From assembly GCA_965200505.1 (NCBI GenBank), contig OZ241343.1, positions 2,976,001 through 3,040,000 on the forward strand: a DNA stretch of 64,000 nt, written 5' to 3'. The translations under genes and the position numbers were made by a program. The notes beneath the pieces were generated by a model. The model had not been told where the DNA came from. It worked only from the letters and a program-made list of their open reading frames with translations, and searched no databases. Of this stretch, positions 16,762 through 26,900 are shown piece after piece. Origin of the DNA: VXNE01 sp965200505. Its GTDB lineage: Bacteria; Pseudomonadota; Gammaproteobacteria; Pseudomonadales; Azotimanducaceae. The stretch's first letter is position 1. Every line of letters starts with the position of its first letter.

Positions 16762-18215
16762 GCGTGGGCGCGATCCAAGAGGTATTGGAACAGGAGCGGT
16801 GTGGGGCGGCCGGTGGCGCCCTTGGCCTTGCCGCCGCGATAGGCCGTGCCGGCGACGTCCAAGTGCGCCCACTGCATGCCTTTCGTGAAACGCGACAGGA
16901 AACAGGCCGCGGTGATCGATCCGGCCGGGCGGCCGCCGATGTTCGCCACGTCCGCGAAGTTGCTGCGCAGTTGCTCTTGGTAGTCGTCCCACAAGGGCAT
17001 CGGCCACGCCCGGTCGCCGCTGGTTTCGCCGGCGTCAAGGAGCGCTTGCGAGAGGGCGTCGTCATTGGCGAACACGGCGCTCGCGTGGTTGCCCAAGGCG
17101 ATCACGCAGGCACCCGTGAGGGTGGCCACGTCCACCACCACCGCTGGTTCCTCGCGCTTGGCGAAGGTCAGCGCGTCGCACAGCAAGAGACGTCCTTCCG
17201 CGTCGGTGTTCAAGATCTCCACGGTCTGGCCAGACATCGTGGTGACAATGTCGCCCGGGCGTGACGCCTTGCCGCTCGGCATGTTCTCCGCGGCGGCCAG
17301 CATGGCGACCAGATTGATGGGCAGCCGCGCCGTCGCCGCGGCCTTGAGCGCCCCGGCCACCGTGGCGGCGCCGCACATGTCGAACTTCATCTCGTCCATG
17401 GCCGCGCCGGGCTTCAAGCTGATGCCGCCGGTGTCGAAGGTGACGCCCTTGCCCACCAAGACCACCGGCGCCTCGCCCGCCGCCGCCCCTTGGTAACGGG
17501 CGACGATCAACTTGGCCGGGGCGTCGCTGCCGCGCGTGACGGAGAGGAACGCGCCCATGCCCAACTCTTCCAGCTGGGCCTCGTCCAAGGTCTCCACGGT
17601 GACGCCATCGTGTTCGGCCAAGGTCTCGGTCTGCGCCGCCAGCCACTCGGGATTGCAGAGGTTCGGCGGCGCGTTGCCGAGGTCCCGCGCGAAGGCCATG
17701 CCGGCGTCCAAGGCACTGCCGTGCTTGACCGCCAGCGCCACCGTGTTGCGCTCGCCGGGGCCGGCGTGCAGGGCGACGCGGGTGAGCCGCCGCTTCGGCG
17801 CCTTGCTCTTTTGTTCGTCATAGCGGTACAGGGTGGAGGAGAGGGCGGCCAAGCCCGCGCGGCTCTTCCAATACGCATCGCGGCCGGCCACCTCAATGTC
17901 GTTCAAGCACCAGACGACGCTGCCCATGCGCAGCGTGGCGAGCCGCGCCGCGGCTTGGCCGACGGCCTTTCTGAACTGCGCCGCGGTGAGGGGGGCGGGG
18001 CCGAATGGCGGCACGATGAGCGTCTTGATGCGCCCCGGCAAATTGGCGACGGCCGGCGCGTCCTTGGGCGTTTGGGCGAGGCATTGCTTCACCAACGCCT
18101 CGGCATCGAGGGCCCGCGCCACGTCCAGCGCCAAGTCTCGGCCGGCGACAAGGCAGTCCGCCGTGAAGTCGGCGGGACTTCCGGTGCGCGTGGAAACTCT
18201 CATAATGCTCGCCAT
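16758..18215 (-). CDS. pepA: Leucyl aminopeptidase (cytosol M17)
   Basis: A 485-residue M17 metalloaminopeptidase. The two-metal active site is visible in VGKGVTFDTGGISLKPG, MKFDMCGAATVAG and NTDAEGRLLL. It removes N-terminal residues from peptides; enterobacterial PepA also binds DNA. Translation may begin at 18215 or at the ATG at 18203, four codons later. It is divergent from lptF across 120 bases and heads the pepA-holC-valS group. A second, more distant M17 enzyme is encoded at 56004-57428. Confidence 0.95.
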   Translation of the reverse strand: MASIMRVSTRTGSPADFTADCLVAGRDLALDVARALDAEALVKQCLAQTPKDAPAVANLPGRIKTLIVPPFGPAPLTAAQFRKAVGQAAARLATLRMGSVVWCLNDIEVAGRDAYWKSRAGLAALSSTLYRYDEQKSKAPKRRLTRVALHAGPGERNTVALAVKHGSALDAGMAFARDLGNAPPNLCNPEWLAAQTETLAEHDGVTVETLDEAQLEELGMGAFLSVTRGSDAPAKLIVARYQGAAAGEAPVVLVGKGVTFDTGGISLKPGAAMDEMKFDMCGAATVAGALKAAATARLPINLVAMLAAAENMPSGKASRPGDIVTTMSGQTVEILNTDAEGRLLLCDALTFAKREEPAVVVDVATLTGACVIALGNHASAVFANDDALSQALLDAGETSGDRAWPMPLWDDYQEQLRSNFADVANIGGRPAGSITAACFLSRFTKGMQWAHLDVAGTAYRGGKAKGATGRPTPLLFQYLLDRAHA

Positions 18216-18335
18216 ATGTGGAACGGTGGATGGCTCTGACGTTGGCGCTCAAGTTCGGCCAATGAGTGTACCCGATAGCCGGCCGGCGAACCGCGCCGCG
18301 GCGGGGCAGGGGTGGCGCCCGCGGGGGCTGCGCCC
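18216..18335. promoter_or_regulatory. Divergent intergenic region pepA / lptF
   Basis: These 120 bases separate the two divergent groups and should hold promoters for both. I see no pair of -35/-10 elements good enough to place. Confidence 0.4.
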
Positions 18336-19400
18336 ATGACGGTGGCGCTGCGCTACTTCGCGCGCGAACTCTTGGCCACGGTGGCGGTGGCGTTCGTCAC
18401 CCTGTTGGCCATCGCCTTGGGCGGGCGCATGATCGGCTATCTGCAGGATGCCGCGCTGGGCCGCTACGCGGCCGACACGCTGTGGACGTTGGCCGCGCTG
18501 CGGGCGCCGGAGTTCGCGCAGATGACGTTGCCGTTCGCGCTCTTCCTGGGTGTGTTGCTGACCACCGCCCGGCTCCACGCGGAGCGCGAGTTCGCCGTGT
18601 TGCTCGGCGCCGGCGCCGGCCCGCGCAAGATGCTCGGCTGGCTTGGGTTGACGGTGGCGCCGGTGGTGGCGTTGGTCGGGGTGCTGTCCCTCGCCGTCAC
18701 GCCGCAAGCCGCGGCCGCGGTGGCGCGCCTCGCGGCTGAGGCGCGGGCGACCAGTGAGTTCGAGGGCATTTCCGCCGGCGTCTTCCACACCTTCGGCTTC
18801 GGCCAGCGCGTCACCTATGCGAAGCGTGTGGATGCGGACCGAGTGCGGCTCGAGGGGGTGTTCTCCGGCGAGCGGCTGGCGGGCGGTGGCAACGTCACGG
18901 TGTGGGCCGCAGCCGGCAGCCAGCATGTGGCGCCGGACACCGGCAGCCGTTTCGTGCTGCTGGAGGATGGCGTCCGGTACGAGGGGGTGCCGGGTCGGGC
19001 GGACTTCCGCGTCGTCTCGTTTCGGCGCATGAGCCAGCGCGTGGCGACAAACCCCACGCAATGGAGCCGGGTGGACCCGCGCACCCGCGCCACCACGACC
19101 CTCGACATGGCGGACCCGGAACAGGCCGCCGAGTGGCATTGGCGGCTGGGTTTGCCGGTGGTCGCCGCGCTCGCCGCGCTCGCCGCCTTCGGCCTGGGCC
19201 GCGCCCCGCCCCGCCGCGGCCGCTTTGCCCGCATCGTGCCCGGCGTGGCCGCGTTCGCGCTTTACTTCCTGCTGGTGATGCTGGCCCAAGCGGCCATCGC
19301 GGATGGCGTGGCGCCGGCGTGGCTGGGGCTGTGGCCGGTTCACGTCGCGGCCGGGTTCGCGGCCGCGTTGCTCGCCCGCCGGGCTTGGCGGCCGGCATGA
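18336..19400 (+). CDS. lptF: LPS export ABC transporter permease LptF
   Basis: A 354-residue inner-membrane permease of the LptBFG complex, which extracts lipopolysaccharide and hands it to LptC. There are two membrane segments at the N-terminus, one near residues 90-115, a periplasmic beta-jellyroll domain (about 120-265, with SGERLAGGGNVTVWAA and MSQRVATNPTQW) and three C-terminal membrane segments. The ATG at 18336 gives the expected MTVALRYFARELL start. It overlaps lptG in an ATGA. Position opposite pepA is the standard gammaproteobacterial arrangement. Confidence 0.92.
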   Translation: MTVALRYFARELLATVAVAFVTLLAIALGGRMIGYLQDAALGRYAADTLWTLAALRAPEFAQMTLPFALFLGVLLTTARLHAEREFAVLLGAGAGPRKMLGWLGLTVAPVVALVGVLSLAVTPQAAAAVARLAAEARATSEFEGISAGVFHTFGFGQRVTYAKRVDADRVRLEGVFSGERLAGGGNVTVWAAAGSQHVAPDTGSRFVLLEDGVRYEGVPGRADFRVVSFRRMSQRVATNPTQWSRVDPRTRATTTLDMADPEQAAEWHWRLGLPVVAALAALAAFGLGRAPPRRGRFARIVPGVAAFALYFLLVMLAQAAIADGVAPAWLGLWPVHVAAGFAAALLARRAWRPA

Positions 19401-20467
19401 TCGCCACCGCGGACCGCTATGTGGGCCGGACCGTGCTCGGCGCCATCGGCGTGGTGCTGGTCTGCTTCGTCACGTTGACGAGCCTGTTCAGCTTCATGGA
19501 GGAACTGCGCGAGGAGGAAGTGGGGTACGGCGCCTTGGAGGCGGGCTTGTATGTGCTCCACACGGTGCCGCGGCGCATCTATGAACTCGCGCCCTACGTC
19601 GCCTTCCTGGGTGCCCTCATCGGCCTCGGCATCTTGTCGAGCGGCGCCGAAGTGACGGCCTTGCGCGCGGCCGGCACATCCCTCAAACGCCTCTTTGGGG
19701 CGCTGGCGGTGGCGGTGGCGGGCTTCTCGGCGGCCGCCGCGGCCGTGGGCGAATGGGTGGCGCCGCGGTTCGATGTCGTCGCCGAAGCGCTGCGCGCCCG
19801 CGCCCTGCAGGGCTCGGAGACCATCTTCATCGATGGCCACTGGCATCGGGAAGGGGCCTTGTTCACCCATGTGGAGGGTTTCGACGCCGGGGGACGCCTC
19901 ATCGGCGTCACGCAGTTCGAGCTGGACGACAGGGAGCGCCTGCGCCGCGTGCATCGTGCCCGACACGCCGAGCGCGACGCCGGGAGCGGCCAGTGGCGCT
20001 TGCGCGATGTGCGCTCGACGGCGCTGGCTGGCGCCGCGGCCACCGTCACCCGCGTGGACGAGCTGCCTTGGCCCAGCGAAGCGGATGTGGGGATGCTGTC
20101 GGCGCGGGCCTTGATGGCGCCGCGGCGGCTCGCCGTTGCCGACCTCGCTGAGCAGATCCGCTACATGGACCAAGAGGGTTTGGATGCCCGCCGGCACCGT
20201 TTGGCGCAGTGGGGCAAGCTGCTGCAGCCGCTCGCCACCTTGGGGCTCGCGCTGGTGGCCGTTGGGTTCGTGGTGGGCCCGCTGCGCGAGGTCGGCATGG
20301 GCACACGCATCGCGGCTGGCATCTTGGTCGGCCTGGCGTTCAAGTACCTGCAGGATCTGTTGGCGCCGGCGAGCTTGGTTTTCGGCATCCCGGCGTGGCT
20401 GGCGGTGCTGGCGCCGATCGCGCTCTGTTGGGGCGTGGGCGGCGTGATGCTGCGGCGGGTTTCCTGA
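19397..20467 (+). CDS. lptG: LPS export ABC transporter permease LptG
   Basis: A 356-residue partner of LptF with the same plan: N-terminal membrane segments (RYVGRTVLGAIGVVLVCFV), a periplasmic domain containing GSETIFIDGHWHREGALFTH, and C-terminal membrane segments with FKYLQDLLAPASLVF. The ATG at 19397 overlaps the lptF stop (ATGA). A longer open frame from 18902 lies inside lptF and has no family support. The gene is the downstream half of the two-gene operon. Confidence 0.93.
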   Translation: MIATADRYVGRTVLGAIGVVLVCFVTLTSLFSFMEELREEEVGYGALEAGLYVLHTVPRRIYELAPYVAFLGALIGLGILSSGAEVTALRAAGTSLKRLFGALAVAVAGFSAAAAAVGEWVAPRFDVVAEALRARALQGSETIFIDGHWHREGALFTHVEGFDAGGRLIGVTQFELDDRERLRRVHRARHAERDAGSGQWRLRDVRSTALAGAAATVTRVDELPWPSEADVGMLSARALMAPRRLAVADLAEQIRYMDQEGLDARRHRLAQWGKLLQPLATLGLALVAVGFVVGPLREVGMGTRIAAGILVGLAFKYLQDLLAPASLVFGIPAWLAVLAPIALCWGVGGVMLRRVS

Positions 20468-20512
20468 TTGCGGCTACGATGGCTCTTTGATTGACGCTCC
20501 TCGCAGAACGCC

Positions 20513-20914
20513 ATGCCCGAGACCCCCGAACTGCGCAGCTTCATCATGCGCCAGATCAAGAGCAAGGACACGCGCCCGGAAATGATGGTACGGCGGCTCG
20601 TGTTCGGCTTGGGCTATCGGTATCGGTTGCACCGCAAGACCTTGCCCGGCCGCCCCGACCTCGCCTTCATCGCCAAGAAGAAGGCCATCTTCGTGAACGG
20701 CTGCTTCTGGCACGGCCACGCCTGCCCCAACGGCCAGCGTGTGCCGCGCACCAACACGGACTTCTGGGTGCAGAAGATCACCCGCAACAAGGCGCGTGAC
20801 GCGGCGAGCCTCAAGGGATTGGCCGAACTGGGTTGGCAGGCCCTCACCATCTGGGAGTGTGAGATGAAGGACGCCGACGCGCTGCGGCGGCGCATCGTCG
20901 AGTTCCTAGGGTGA
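20513..20914 (+). CDS. vsr: Very-short-patch mismatch repair endonuclease
   Basis: A 133-residue Vsr protein. It nicks next to T:G mismatches that arise when 5-methylcytosine deaminates. The catalytic aspartate is Asp49 in GRPDLAF; the zinc ligands and catalytic histidines are in NGCFWHGHACP (Cys64, His67, His69, Cys71) and WECE (Cys116). The N-terminal SKDTRPEMMVRRLVF is diagnostic. Vsr genes normally sit beside their C5 methyltransferase; here the only such methyltransferase in the window is 9 kb upstream, with housekeeping genes between. Confidence 0.93.
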   Translation: MPETPELRSFIMRQIKSKDTRPEMMVRRLVFGLGYRYRLHRKTLPGRPDLAFIAKKKAIFVNGCFWHGHACPNGQRVPRTNTDFWVQKITRNKARDAASLKGLAELGWQALTIWECEMKDADALRRRIVEFLG

Positions 20915-20925
20915 CGGGTGCCGCG

Positions 20926-23900
20926 CTACCAACTGTGTTCCCACTTGATTAGGAGCCCATGGCTGGGCTCGCCCAGCGCCTCTTGGCGATTCAGTTCAAC
21001 GCTGCAGCGGGTTGTCTCGGACACGTTCAGAAAGCCGCCGAAGCGATAGCCCCGTTGACCCATGCCCTGATGAGACAGCCCACCTTGCAGCCTCAGCAGG
21101 CTGCCGCCTTCCCGCGCGCCGAATCCGTAGCCCCACTCGAAGTCAAGCCGTTCCGAGGCCGTGTCTGGTCCAAATTGCCCGGCGCTGCCGCCCAAGTGCA
21201 GCAGCGCTTCGTCATTCAACAATTCCCCGGCTCCGCTTGAGTGTGCGCCCCATGCCGGCCTGAGCGCCAAGGAAAAGCCTTGGCCCTGAACGCCAGGATC
21301 AAACTCCAGCGTCAGGCTCACACCCTTGTCGTCAAAGGACTGCGCTTGGTGAACAAGCAAGTACCGCCCCTGCAGGGCGACTCCGAGGCCCAAACGCGCA
21401 TGGCGGTAGTCCAGGCCGCCACCGACTTCGGTTCCCCACCCAGTCTGTGCGTCGCCACCGTCCCAGCGCCCCCCGAACTCCAGATTCGCTTCCAGGCGCC
21501 CCTGTTCGGATGTCATCAGTTCCCGGTGCCCGGCCAAACTCAACCGAATCCCTTGGGCGCGTGCTTTGACTTTCGGCTGCGCTGCGCTGCCGTCGGGGTC
21601 ACCCTCCATTTGCATGACGAAGGCATCCGACTTCAACTCCAAGTCCATGTTCCTCCAGGTGGCCAATGCCCTGTTGGCGCCTAAAGCCACCATGCTGAAG
21701 CCCAGATCGAGCGTACCCTGCGCATCCTGCAACGCCGTCTGGCCCGATCGCACGGCATCTCGAAAATCGCCGTCGCCCCAGCCGACGCCCACCACGCTCC
21801 AAATCTCCAGTTTCTCGCTCAACTGGAAATTCACATACGGCAACACGCTGGTGAGGGACACATCCAGTTGCCCAGCGAAGTCTGCGATGCCATAGCCCAT
21901 GTCCCCATCGCTATGCGCCAGGGCCACGCCGGCAAACAGGCGCTCCCCGACCTGTGCGTCCATGCCCAAGTAGCCGGTCACCACTTCGCCGCGGGAGGAC
22001 AGACCACTCGAAGGCTGCCCCGAAAACCGTCCGCTGGAAGCTCGGCCCCACAACGACAGGTCCCAGCCCTCGTCGTCGCCTTCATCGCCTTCCGCCAGAG
22101 CGAGGTTGAAAGATGACTGTTGCAGGAAGTCGCGCAGGGAGAGCTGGCTGCCCCGTGGGCCGTGCGGGTCCCGTGCTGCCCGATCGTGGAACTCCGGCGG
22201 GGAACCAAGGGCTTGGACTGTCGGGCTCCAGCCGGCCTCACTGGCCCAAGGCGACCTGCTCCCATCCCCGAACTGGGTGGCAAACACGTTGTCTTCGTCG
22301 CCGGACGGCAAGCGCCCTCCGCCCAAAGTCATCTGAGAACCTTGGGCCGCCGGCGTGCCGCTGAAACGTCCACTGATGGCACCCACGGCATCCCAGGCCA
22401 AGGCGCGCCCGAAGCCGGCCAGAGACGCCTCGAGTGCTCGATCACGGGCTCGGGCCACATCGTCATCCACGATCACGCCCGTCGCCGCCGTCGCGGCCCC
22501 GAGTTCCACGTTGACCGGGGCGCTGAGCGCCACGGTGAAGGTCTCGTCCGCTTCCGGCGTCTGGTCTCCCAGCACCGGCACGGAGACGGCCAGCTCCGTC
22601 TCGCCCGGCGCGAACCGCAGTTCGCCGCTGGCCGCTTGATAGTCCGATCCCGCGTTGGCGGTGCCATCTGCGGTGGCGTAGGCCACCGTCACCTCAAGGT
22701 CGCTGGCCACCGATAGGGTGACGGTGAAGTCGAGGTCGGCCGCGCCGCCGTCGCCCTCCTCGGCCCTCGCGTCGGCGATGGACGCCAGCGCGGTGTCGTC
22801 GTTGACGATGAACCCGGTCGCCGTGCCACGCTCCAGTTCCGCGTTGACCGGGGCGCTGAGCGTCACGGTGAAGGTCTCGTCGGCTTCCGGCGTTAGGTCT
22901 CCCAGCACCGGCACCGAGACCGTCATTTCCGTGTCGCCCGGTGCAAACCGCAGTGCGCCGTTGGCCGCCCGGTAGTCCGATCCCGCGCTGGCCGTGCCGT
23001 CGGCGGTGGCGTAGGCCAGCGTGACTTCGATTTCGCTGGCCGCCGACAGGGTGACGGTGAAGTCGAGGTCGGCCGCGCCGTTGTCGCCCTCATCGGCCCT
23101 CGCGTCCGCGACGGACGCCAGCGCGATGTCGTCGTTGACGATCACGCCGGTCGCCGTGGCGCGGCCCAGTTCCGCGTTCACCGGGTCGCTGAGCGTAATG
23201 GTGAGGGTCTCGTCCGCCTCTGGCGTCAGGTCTCCCAGCACCGGCACGGAGACCGTCATTTCGGTGTCGCCCGGCGCGAACCGCAGTTCGCCGCTGGCCG
23301 CCCGGTAGTCCGTTCCCGCGCTGGCGGTGCCGTCTGCGGTGGCATAGGCGACGGTCACTTCGATTTCGCTGGCCGTGGACAGGGTGACGGTGAAGTCGAG
23401 GTCGGTCGTGCCGTTGTCGCCTTCCTCGGCCCTCGCGTCCGCGACGGACGCCAGCGCGACGTCGTCGTTGACGATGACCCCGGTCGCCGTGGTGCGGCCC
23501 AGTTCCGCGTTGACCGGGGCGCTGAGCGTAATGGTGAGGGTCTCGTCCGCTTCCGGCGTCAGGTCTCCGAGCACCGGCACGGAGACGGTCAGTTCGGTCT
23601 CGCCGGGCGCGAACCGCAGTTCGCCGCTGGCCGACCGGTAGTCCGCGCCCGCGCTGGCGGTGCCGTCGGCGGTCGCGTAGGCCAGCGTGACTTCGATTTC
23701 GCTGACCGTGGACAGGGTGACGGTGAAGTCGAGGTCGGCCGAGCCGCCATCGCCTTCCTCGGCGCGTGCGTCCGCGACGGATGCCAGCGCGGTGTCGTCG
23801 TTGACGATCGTCCCCGTCGCCGCCGCACGGGCCAGTTCCACGTTGACCGGGTCGCTGAGCGTCACCGTGAGGGTCTCGTCGGCCTCCGGCGTCAGGTCTC

Positions 23901-26900
23901 CGAGCACCGGCACGGAGACGGTCAGTTCGGTCTCGCCGGGCGCGAACCGCAGTTCGCCGCTGGCCGACCGGTAGTCCGCGCCCGCGCTGGCGGTGCCGTC
24001 GGCGGTGGCGTAGGCGACGGTCACTTCAGTTTCGCTTGCGGTCGACAGGGTGACGGCGAAGTCGAGGCCGGCCGCACCGTTGTCGCCCTCCTCGGCCCGC
24101 GCGTCCGCGATGGACACCCCCGCCGTGTCGTCGTTGACGATGAGCCCGGTCGCGGTGGCGCGGCCCAGTTCCGCGTTGACCGGATCGCTGAGCGTCAGAG
24201 TGAAGGTCTCGTCGGCCTCCGGCGTCAGGTCACCGAGCACCGGCACGGAGACGGTCAGTTCGGTCTCGCCGGGCGCGAACCGCAGTTCGCCGCTGGCCGC
24301 TTGGTAGTCCGCGCCGGCGCTGGCGGTGCCGTCGGCGGTGGCGTAGGCCAGCGTGACTTCGACTTCGCTGGCGGCCGACAGCGTGACGGTGAAGTCGAGG
24401 TCGGTCGTGCCGTTGTCGCCCTCCTCGGCCCGCGCGTCCGCGATGGACACCCCCGCCGTGTCGTCGTTGACGATGAGCCCGGTCGCGGTGGCGCGGCCCA
24501 GTTCCGCGTTGACCGGATCGCTGAGCGTCAGAGTGAAGGTCTCGTCGGCCTCCGGCGTCAGGTCGCCGAGCACCGGCACGGAGACGGTCAGTTCGGTCTC
24601 GCCGGGCGCGAACCGCAGTTCGCCGCTGGCCGCTTGGTAGTCCGCGCCGGCGCTGGCGGTGCCGTCGGCGGTGGCGTAGGCCAGCGTGACTTCGACTTCG
24701 CTGGCGGCCGACAGCGTGACGGTGAAGTCGAGGTCGACCGCGCCGTTGTCGCCCTCCTCGGCCCGCGCGTCCGCGATGGACGCCCCCGCCGTGTCGTCGT
24801 TGACGATCGTCCCCGTCGCCGTCGCGCTGCCTAGTTCCGCGTTGACCGGATCGCTGAGCGTCATGGTGAGGGTCTCGTCGGCCTCCGGCGTCAGGTCGCC
24901 GAGCACCGGCACGGAGACGGTCAGTTCGGTCTCGCCCGGTGCGAACCGCAGTTCGCCGCTGGCCGCACGGTAGTCCGCGCCGGCGGTGGCGGTGCCGTCG
25001 GCGGTGGCGTAGGCCACTGTCACTTGCCGGCTGCTCGCGGCGCTCAGACTCACCGTGAACACCAGATCTGTCGTCCCGCTGTTGCCTTCGTTCACTCTCG
25101 GCGAATCGACGGACAGCGTCGGCGGGTCATAAGCATTGATGGTCACGTCCACAGTGTCGGTGTCGCTGTCTGTCCCCAACGTCACCGTCAGGCTGAACGT
25201 CAGCGTCACCTCGTCCCCCGCCGTCACGTCGGGCGCGGTGAAGCTCGGCGTCGCCGTAGCCGCTCCCGTCAGCGTCACCGTCGGGCTGCCCCCCGTCTGG
25301 CTCCACGAGTAGTTCAGCGGCCAGCCGACTGCCGGCCTCGAGCCGCTCCCGTCCAAGCTCACCGCGTCGCCCTCGTACACCGTCTGGTCCGGTCCGGCAT
25401 CCGCCACCAACAAGGGGGAGACCGTGCCGGCCGACACCGTCACATTCACCGTGTCGGTGTCGCTTTCCGGGTTCTCAGTCCCAGCGCCTAACGTCACCGT
25501 CAGGCTGAACGTCAGTGTCACGTCCGCCGTCACGTCTGGCGCGGTGAAGCTCGGCGTCTCGGTCGCCGCGCCCGTCAGGCTCACCGTCGGGGTGCCGCCG
25601 GTCTGTCGCCACGAGTAGGTCAGCTCCTCGCCGAACGGCCCGGTCGAGCCGGTGCCATCCAGGCTCACCGCCTGCCCCGGGTTCACCGTCTGGTCCGGGC
25701 CCGCGTCCGCGGTGAGCAATTCGGGTGTGAAGATCGGGCCAAACCATTCGACCGTGATGTCCACCGTGTCCGTTTCGATCTCCGCGCTCTCGCCGCCCAC
25801 CGTCACCGACAGGGTGAACGTCAGCGTCACGTCCGCCGTCAGACCCGATGGCGCCGTGAAGCTGGGCGTCGCCGTCGTCGCGCCCGTCAGCGTCACCGCC
25901 GGGCTGCCGCCCGTCTGGCGCCACGAGTAGATCAGCGGGGGGGCGCCGAGCGGCGCCGTCGAAGCGCGCCCGTCCAAACGCACCGTGTCGCCCTCGTCCA
26001 CCACTTGGTCCGGGCCGGCGTTCGCCATCAGCACAAGGGGTTCGACCGTCACTTCCACCGTGTCCGTGTGGCTGGCCCCGCCCGCCGTCACCGTCAGCGT
26101 GAACGTCAGCGTCAAGTCCACCATCGTCAACGGCGCCGTGAAGCGTGGCGTTGGCGACGTCGCGCCCGTCAGCGTCACCATCGGGATGCCGCCAGTCTGG
26201 CTCCACGAGTAACTCAGCGACTCGCCCTCGGGGTCCGAACCGCTCCCCGACAGCGTCACCGCGCTGGCCTCGTACGCCGTTTGGTCCGGGCCCGCGTTCG
26301 CCGTCGGATCGTCGTTGTCCGCCTCAACCGTCACCACCACCGTGTCCGTCCTGGTGTTGTTGCCCACCGTCACGGTCAGCGTGAACGTCAGGTCGTCATT
26401 GGCGAGCAGGTTCGGCGCCGTGAAGCTCGGCGTCGCGGTCTCCGCTCCGGTCAGATTCACGATCGCAGTGCCGCCGCCGCCCGTATGGCGCCAGGAATAG
26501 CTCGGCTGCCCCACGCCCAGAAGGGTCAGCTCGGTGCCCCCCGACAGCGCCATCCCCGACAGGCTCGCAGTGTTCTCTTCCTCCACCGTCTGGTTCGGGC
26601 CCGCTTCCGCCGACCAGTTCAGGGTGGTCGCGTTCACCAATATGTCCACCGAGTCCGACGCGCCTTCGTCGTTCGCCTCCACCACCAGCGAAAACCGCAA
26701 CACTTCGTCGGCCACCAGACCCGTCGGCGCCGTGAAGCTCGTCGTCGCCGTCGTCACGCTCGTCAGCGTCACCGCCGGGCCGGCCGTCTGGGTCCAACGA
26801 TAGCTGGTGATCGGGTCGCCGTCGGGGTCCGAACCGCTGCCGGTCAGAGTCACCGTGGCGCCTTCGCCCACCGTTTGGTCCGCGCCCGCATTCGCCGTCG

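Noticed and set aside
22450..25110. A CRISPR-like array, because of regular spacing of identical sequence.
   Set aside because: The period is 333 bp, the units are contiguous and in frame with a protein, and no short repeat-spacer pattern exists.
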